Shown: positions 20,989 through 25,081 of the stretch, one piece after another
How the letters are laid out: the number at the start of each line of letters is the position of its first letter
Numbering within the stretch: position 1 is the stretch's first letter
From: Eubacterium sp.
GTDB taxonomy: Bacteria > Bacillota_A > Clostridia > Lachnospirales > Lachnospiraceae
Direction: 5' to 3'
Assembly: GCA_023663915.1 (NCBI GenBank)
Contig: JAMPGN010000034.1
Coordinates: forward strand, 1-25,081
DNA: 25,081 nucleotides
The notes under the pieces: generated by a model
What the model saw: only the letters and a program-made list of their open reading frames with translations
The model's database searches: none
Told to the model about the DNA's origin: nothing
Position numbers and translations under genes: made by a program

Positions 20989-21873
20989 ATGAACAAGAAG
21001 AAAACAATGCAGGATAAGATGAATCTTCAATATTTTCTTTTGATCGTACCGGGGATGGTGATCTTTACGATCGGCGTTATCCTGCCGCTTCTGCTGGCGT
21101 TCCGTTATTCTGTCACCAGCTGGGACGGTATGAGTGTAGAAAAGGAATTTGTAGGCATTTCGAATTATATCAATCTCTGGAAGGATGCGAATTTCCGGCA
21201 GGCGTGGTGGTTTACCATCAAATTTACGATTGCCAATACCATCGTGCAGAATGTATTCGCCCTGTTGTTTGCGGTGGCGCTTGACAGCGGCATCAAAGGG
21301 CAGAAAATTTACCGGACGATCCTGTTTATCCCCTGTCTGGTCAGTGCTGTCATTGTTGGTTTTGTATGGCTGAAGCTGTATTCTAATGTACTGCCTGAGT
21401 TGAATGAAGTTTTTGGCACAAATATTAACTTCCTGCTTTTCGGTGATGGCAAGACCGTGTTGCGCGGGCTGGTAATTGCCAACAACTGGCAATGGATCGG
21501 TTACTGGATGCTGATCTATCTGGCGGGTTTACAGTCCGTACCGGCGGATCTCTACGAGGCGGCCAGAGTGGACGGCGCGAATGCCGTGCAGCGGTTTTTC
21601 AGCGTGACGATTCCGATGCTTGCACCGGCGATCACGATCTGCGTGGTGGGTATTACGACTGGTTCTTTAAAGGTGTACGATTTGCTGGTATCCTCCACAG
21701 GCGGCGGTCCGGGCAGAGCTTCTACTTCTGTGATCCATATGATTTATTCGATTGCAATCAGCGGGAGGCAGTACGGTTACGGTTCGGCGATGTCGGTAAC
21801 ATTAGTATTTATTCTGCTCCTGGTTGCGATGATACAGGTGAAGGGATTAAAGAGTAAGGAGGTGCAGTCATAA
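20989..21873 (+). CDS. Sugar ABC transporter permease (MalF/UgpA-like)
   Basis: The 294-residue integral membrane protein shows six hydrophobic segments, the first at about 15-36 (FLLIVPGMVIFTIGVILPLLL begins this; the core is IVPGMVIFTIGVILP). The cytoplasmic coupling loop carries the EAA motif, DLYEAARVDGANAVQRFFSV, near residue 190, for contact with the ATPase. WDGMSVEKEFVGISNYINLW is the family's typical first outer loop. GAGGTG lies 4 bases before the ATG. Its stop overlaps the next permease start in TAATG. No ATP-binding subunit is encoded here; CUT1 systems of this host group usually share one encoded elsewhere. Confidence 0.94.
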   Translation: MNKKKTMQDKMNLQYFLLIVPGMVIFTIGVILPLLLAFRYSVTSWDGMSVEKEFVGISNYINLWKDANFRQAWWFTIKFTIANTIVQNVFALLFAVALDSGIKGQKIYRTILFIPCLVSAVIVGFVWLKLYSNVLPELNEVFGTNINFLLFGDGKTVLRGLVIANNWQWIGYWMLIYLAGLQSVPADLYEAARVDGANAVQRFFSVTIPMLAPAITICVVGITTGSLKVYDLLVSSTGGGPGRASTSVIHMIYSIAISGRQYGYGSAMSVTLVFILLLVAMIQVKGLKSKEVQS

Positions 21874-22745
21874 TGGCGAAAAGCAAACGCAGGAAAATGA
21901 GCGAAGAAATTTCGACCAAGCCTTATACAGCGAGCACCCTGGTTGTACAGATTGTGATGACGGTAGTAGCGGTCGTATTTCTGTTCCCTCTGTTCGTAAT
22001 TTTGAATTACTCTTTTAAGACAAAAAAGGAACTGTATCTGACCAGCCCGCTTACCCTGCCGCAGTCGTTGCAGTGGAGCAACTACGAGGCAGCCTTAAAG
22101 AAACTGAATTTGACGACTACATTTACCAATACCTTATTTTATACTGCGGTCAGTGTATTGATTCTGGCGTTGCTCTGCGGTATCACAGCGTGGGCAATCT
22201 CCAGAGGAAAAGGTAAGTTCTTTCAGTTTTCCTTTGTTTATTTTGTGATTGGCATCCTGATTCCATTCCAGGCGTTATTTTTACCGATTTATACGATCGG
22301 TTATAAAATGCACCTGACCAATACGAGATATGGTATTATATTTATGTACATTGCGACCAGCATTTCTTTCGGCGTATTTTTAATGAACAGCTTTATGTCC
22401 ACAGTGCCGTTGGAGCTGGAGGAGGCGGCGCGCATAGATGGCTGTTCCGTGACCAGGACCTATTTCGTGATCGTGTTCCCGCTGTTAAAGCCGGCGTTTG
22501 CGACCCTGATCATTATGCAGTCATTCCAGATCTGGAACGACTACCTGCTGGCGAGTCTGTATGTGAGCAAGAAAAGCCTGAAAACACTGACGGTAGCGAT
22601 TCAATCCTTGTTCTCGGCGCAGGTCAGCGACTACACGACTGCTATGGCGGCAATCGTGGTGTCGGTGTTGCCGATTTCGATTTTGTTTTTGAGTATGCAG
22701 AAATATTTCATTAAGGGTATGACGGTCGGGGCAGTCAAAGGATGA
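21873..22745 (+). CDS. Sugar ABC transporter permease (MalG/UgpE-like)
   Basis: The 290-residue second permease has about six membrane segments. The first is VVQIVMTVVAVVFLFPLFVI (about 24-43), followed by the family phrase NYSFKTKKELY. The EAA loop reads LELEEAARIDGCSVTRTYFV near residue 185, then FPLLKPAFATL. The C-terminus FIKGMTVGAVKG is the classic UgpE/MalG ending. It pairs with the upstream permease, which it overlaps by one base. The GH36 gene starts 37 bases after it, with no terminator between. Confidence 0.95.
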   Translation: MAKSKRRKMSEEISTKPYTASTLVVQIVMTVVAVVFLFPLFVILNYSFKTKKELYLTSPLTLPQSLQWSNYEAALKKLNLTTTFTNTLFYTAVSVLILALLCGITAWAISRGKGKFFQFSFVYFVIGILIPFQALFLPIYTIGYKMHLTNTRYGIIFMYIATSISFGVFLMNSFMSTVPLELEEAARIDGCSVTRTYFVIVFPLLKPAFATLIIMQSFQIWNDYLLASLYVSKKSLKTLTVAIQSLFSAQVSDYTTAMAAIVVSVLPISILFLSMQKYFIKGMTVGAVKG

Positions 22746-22782
22746 GGGCTGATAGTGGCACAAGGTGAGTTATGGAGGTAAT

Positions 22783-24918
22783 ATGAAGAGAATATATAAT
22801 CAGTATGTACTCGGCGACATGCAGGCTATATACGTGCAGGATGAGGAGACGGGTAGTGTGGAGCTTGTTCTGCTCCCGGTGGGTGCGCCTTACGAGGTGG
22901 CGTATCGGGAGAAGCCTTACCCGGATTCGCTGGTGCAGGTGAAGCTCGCTGGGGATGCCTATGCGGGCGGCTATGCGGGCGGCCGGACCATGCGGCAGAG
23001 CGCTTCCGTGTTGGCACAGAAACTGGAGGGGCAGGAAGAGGCGAGGCAGGACGGTAAGACGGTAATCTGCACTACACTGGTGGATGAGAGGGGATATCGT
23101 TACCGGCATTATCTAAGCTGGGAGAAAGGAAAGAAAAGCCTTTTATCCTACACGGAATTTGAGAATACATCAACTGAATCGGTCGACTTGGAGCTGTTAT
23201 CCAGTTTTTCACTGGGGGGGATTTCGCCCTATGTGGGAGCTGATGAGAGCGGTAAAATCAGGCTGCACCGCATCCGCAGCGTGTGGAGCATGGAGGGCAG
23301 GACACAGTCTGAGCTTTTGGAAGACTTGCAGTTGGAGCCTTCCTGGGGTGGTCATGCCGTGCGTTGTGAACGTTTCGGGCAGGTGGGATCCATGCCGGTG
23401 AACGGCTATTTTCCCTATGCAGTTCTGGAAGATACGAAGTCGGATATTTTCTGGGGGGCACAGTTAATGTATAATGCCAGCTGGCAAATGGAGATTTACC
23501 GCAGGGGCGACGACGCCTGTCTCTCCGGCGGATTGGCGGACTATGATTTCGGACATTGGATGAAGGAAATTCAGCCGGGAGAAACTTTTGTGGCGCCGAC
23601 TGCTGTTTTATCGGTCTGCAAGGGAGGCGGGATCGAGGAGATTTCCCAGCGAATGACGGCAGCTTTGGATGAAATCGTAGATCAGGGTCCTGTGTCGGAA
23701 CAGTCGCTTCCGATCATCTTTAACGAATACTGTACCACCTGGGGATGCCCTTCCCATGAGAATATCTGCGGGATTCTGGAAGCCATCAAGGATAAAGGTT
23801 TTTCTTATTTCGTAATCGACTGCGGTTGGTATAAGCAGGAAGGGATTCCCTGGGATATCGCAATGGGGGATTATCATGTATCGAAAGAGCTGTTTCCGGA
23901 GGGCTTAGATAAGACGGTAGACGCGATCAGGTCTTACGGATTAAAACCTGGTATCTGGTTTGAAATTGATAATGTAGGCGAAAAAGCGGAGAGCTATCAG
24001 AACACAGAGCATCTGCTGAAACGGAACGGTGCGCCGCTTACCACTTCCATGCGGAGATTCTGGGATATGCGGCAGGAGTGGGTGCAGGATTATCTGGAAG
24101 AGCGTGTGATCGGAACCTTAAATAAGTACGGTTTTGCGTATATGAAAATGGATTACAACGACACTATCGGCGTGGGCTGCGACGGCGCGGAGTCATTGGG
24201 AGAAGGTCTGCGGGAGAATATGGCGGCATCCCTGTCCTTTATCCATAAGGTAAAGGAGAAAGTGCCAGGCATCATTCTGGAGAACTGTTCTTCGGGCGGG
24301 CATAAGCTGGAACCTTTGATGATGAGCGAGTGCAGTATGGCGTCTTTCTCGGATGCGCACGAATGTGAGGAGATTCCGATCATTGCGGCGAATCTGCACA
24401 AGGTGATCCTGCCCAGGCAGAGCCAGATCTGGGCGGTCATCCGTGAGACTGATTCGTTAAAGCGGATTGCGTATTCCATGGCGGCGACCTTCCTCGGAAG
24501 AATGTGCCTGTCGGGTGATGTGACCAGATTAACCGATGCGCAGTGGGATGTGATCGACCGGGGAATCGCCTTTTACAAAAAGGCTGCGCCCATCATTAAG
24601 GACGGTTACAGCAGGCTTTACGGACCGGAGGTAGTAAGCTGGCGTCACCCGAAGGGATGGCAGTGTCTGGTAAGGCAGGGCGGCGGTGTGGAACATGGCG
24701 ACCGCGGCGAGCTGCTGGCAGTTTTTCACAGCTTTAATGGCGGACATGACGGAGTTATGGAGGCGCCGCTGCCTGTAGACAAGGCAGTGAATGGAGATTG
24801 GCGGATCGAGCTTGTTTATTCTGATGCGGAGGCAGATGTCAGCGTGAAGGACGGAAAGCTTTCTTGTAAAATCCCGGAGGATATGCGCGCTGTGGCAGCG
24901 CTGTTGAAGCAGGTTTAA
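22783..24918 (+). CDS. GH36 alpha-galactosidase-like glycoside hydrolase
   Basis: The protein has 711 residues from the ATG at 22783, with GGAGG (22774-22778) 4 bases upstream. An in-frame GTG at 22765 overlaps that site and is rejected. Residues about 1-300 form the N-terminal beta-sandwich. The barrel starts at LPIIFNEYCTTWGCPS. KMDYND near residue 455 carries the predicted nucleophile Asp457. ENCSSGGHKLEPLMMSEC follows, then SFSDAHECEE with the probable acid/base Asp524. GIWFEIDNVGEKAES corresponds to the family's 'G.WFEPE' region. There is no signal peptide, so it acts on imported sugar in the cytoplasm. Classical enzymes have SDN at the acid/base site; SDA here suggests a divergent subgroup, so substrate may differ. 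Confidence 0.88.
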   Translation: MKRIYNQYVLGDMQAIYVQDEETGSVELVLLPVGAPYEVAYREKPYPDSLVQVKLAGDAYAGGYAGGRTMRQSASVLAQKLEGQEEARQDGKTVICTTLVDERGYRYRHYLSWEKGKKSLLSYTEFENTSTESVDLELLSSFSLGGISPYVGADESGKIRLHRIRSVWSMEGRTQSELLEDLQLEPSWGGHAVRCERFGQVGSMPVNGYFPYAVLEDTKSDIFWGAQLMYNASWQMEIYRRGDDACLSGGLADYDFGHWMKEIQPGETFVAPTAVLSVCKGGGIEEISQRMTAALDEIVDQGPVSEQSLPIIFNEYCTTWGCPSHENICGILEAIKDKGFSYFVIDCGWYKQEGIPWDIAMGDYHVSKELFPEGLDKTVDAIRSYGLKPGIWFEIDNVGEKAESYQNTEHLLKRNGAPLTTSMRRFWDMRQEWVQDYLEERVIGTLNKYGFAYMKMDYNDTIGVGCDGAESLGEGLRENMAASLSFIHKVKEKVPGIILENCSSGGHKLEPLMMSECSMASFSDAHECEEIPIIAANLHKVILPRQSQIWAVIRETDSLKRIAYSMAATFLGRMCLSGDVTRLTDAQWDVIDRGIAFYKKAAPIIKDGYSRLYGPEVVSWRHPKGWQCLVRQGGGVEHGDRGELLAVFHSFNGGHDGVMEAPLPVDKAVNGDWRIELVYSDAEADVSVKDGKLSCKIPEDMRAVAALLKQV

Positions 24919-24950
24919 ATTTTTGTATGCTCTGGATTGAAAAGATAACG

Positions 24951-24999
24951 AAAATGCAGAAGTCTGTCCGATTTAGATAGGACAGACTTCTGCATTTTT
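24951..24999. terminator. Strong terminator ending the sugar operon
   Basis: AAAATGCAGAAGTCTGTCC (24951-24969) and its perfect complement (24980-24998) form a 19-bp stem with a 10-base loop, ending in TTTTT. A-rich bases on the other side make it work in both directions. The remaining 80 bases to the window end show no gene or clear signal. Confidence 0.92.
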
Positions 25000-25081
25000 C
25001 GCAAAGGAAAATATTGAAGATTTCTAGGCAAATGTCAACCAAATTTCTAAAAATATTCCCGTGAAATGATCGTTTTTACGT

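Noticed and set aside
1..25081. CRISPR arrays, insertion sequences and ribosomal RNA genes
   Set aside because: No regularly spaced repeats, no transposase motif and no rRNA-like sequence was seen on either strand.

Overview
The window joins two kinds of DNA. Positions 1 to about 12,590 are most of the left and control part of an integrated tailed phage (prophage). About 12,600-15,450 is a visibly AT-rich two-gene island. From about 15,450 to the end is chromosomal metabolic DNA. The host looks like a Gram-positive member of the Clostridia, probably Lachnospiraceae. The reasons are strong GGAGG ribosome binding sites, a YesM/YesN-type two-component pair, a CUT1 sugar ABC transporter without its own ATPase, a GH36 enzyme, a stand-alone NifU-like scaffold and a large serine recombinase. 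The family assignment is inference.

Prophage (1-12,592). Most genes are on the minus strand and read leftward from a control region near 10.5 kb. In transcription order they are: a small Cro-like XRE regulator, two small unknown proteins, a protein with two XRE helix-turn-helix domains fused to a sigma-70-like half, a small zinc-ribbon protein and a small unknown protein. Next come a large nested inverted repeat, an HUH rolling-circle-type Rep protein and a tRNA-like gene overlapping the rep stop. The virion module follows: portal, prohead protease, HK97-type capsid, gp6-like connector, HNH/P-loop fusion, small and large terminase, head closure. At the window edge is a second, cut-off sigma-70-like gene. 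The terminase pair lies after the capsid and connector instead of before the portal. On the plus strand an XRE repressor and a large serine recombinase form a divergent operon. Three copies of a 20-bp operator-like repeat surround the control switch.

AT-rich island (12,593-15,450). Two divergent genes encode a 604-residue P-loop ATPase resembling the Sll1717 family and a 285-residue protein with two N-terminal membrane segments. The island is bracketed by two related copies of a sequence (GGGGAGCTT plus a terminator hairpin) that form the 3' ends of both the recombinase and the membrane-protein genes. This looks like an att-site duplication or cargo slot, and the pair is a candidate defence or moron module.

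Chromosomal part (15,451-25,081). A consensus promoter drives a NifU/IscU-like Fe-S scaffold gene that overlaps (ATGA) a sensor histidine kinase, which in turn overlaps its AraC-type response regulator. Downstream are a lipoprotein sugar-binding protein, three stem-loops including an attenuating terminator, two permeases and a GH36 alpha-galactosidase-like enzyme, ending in a 19-bp-stem terminator. The inferred pathway is sensing, uptake and intracellular cleavage of an alpha-galactoside-type sugar.
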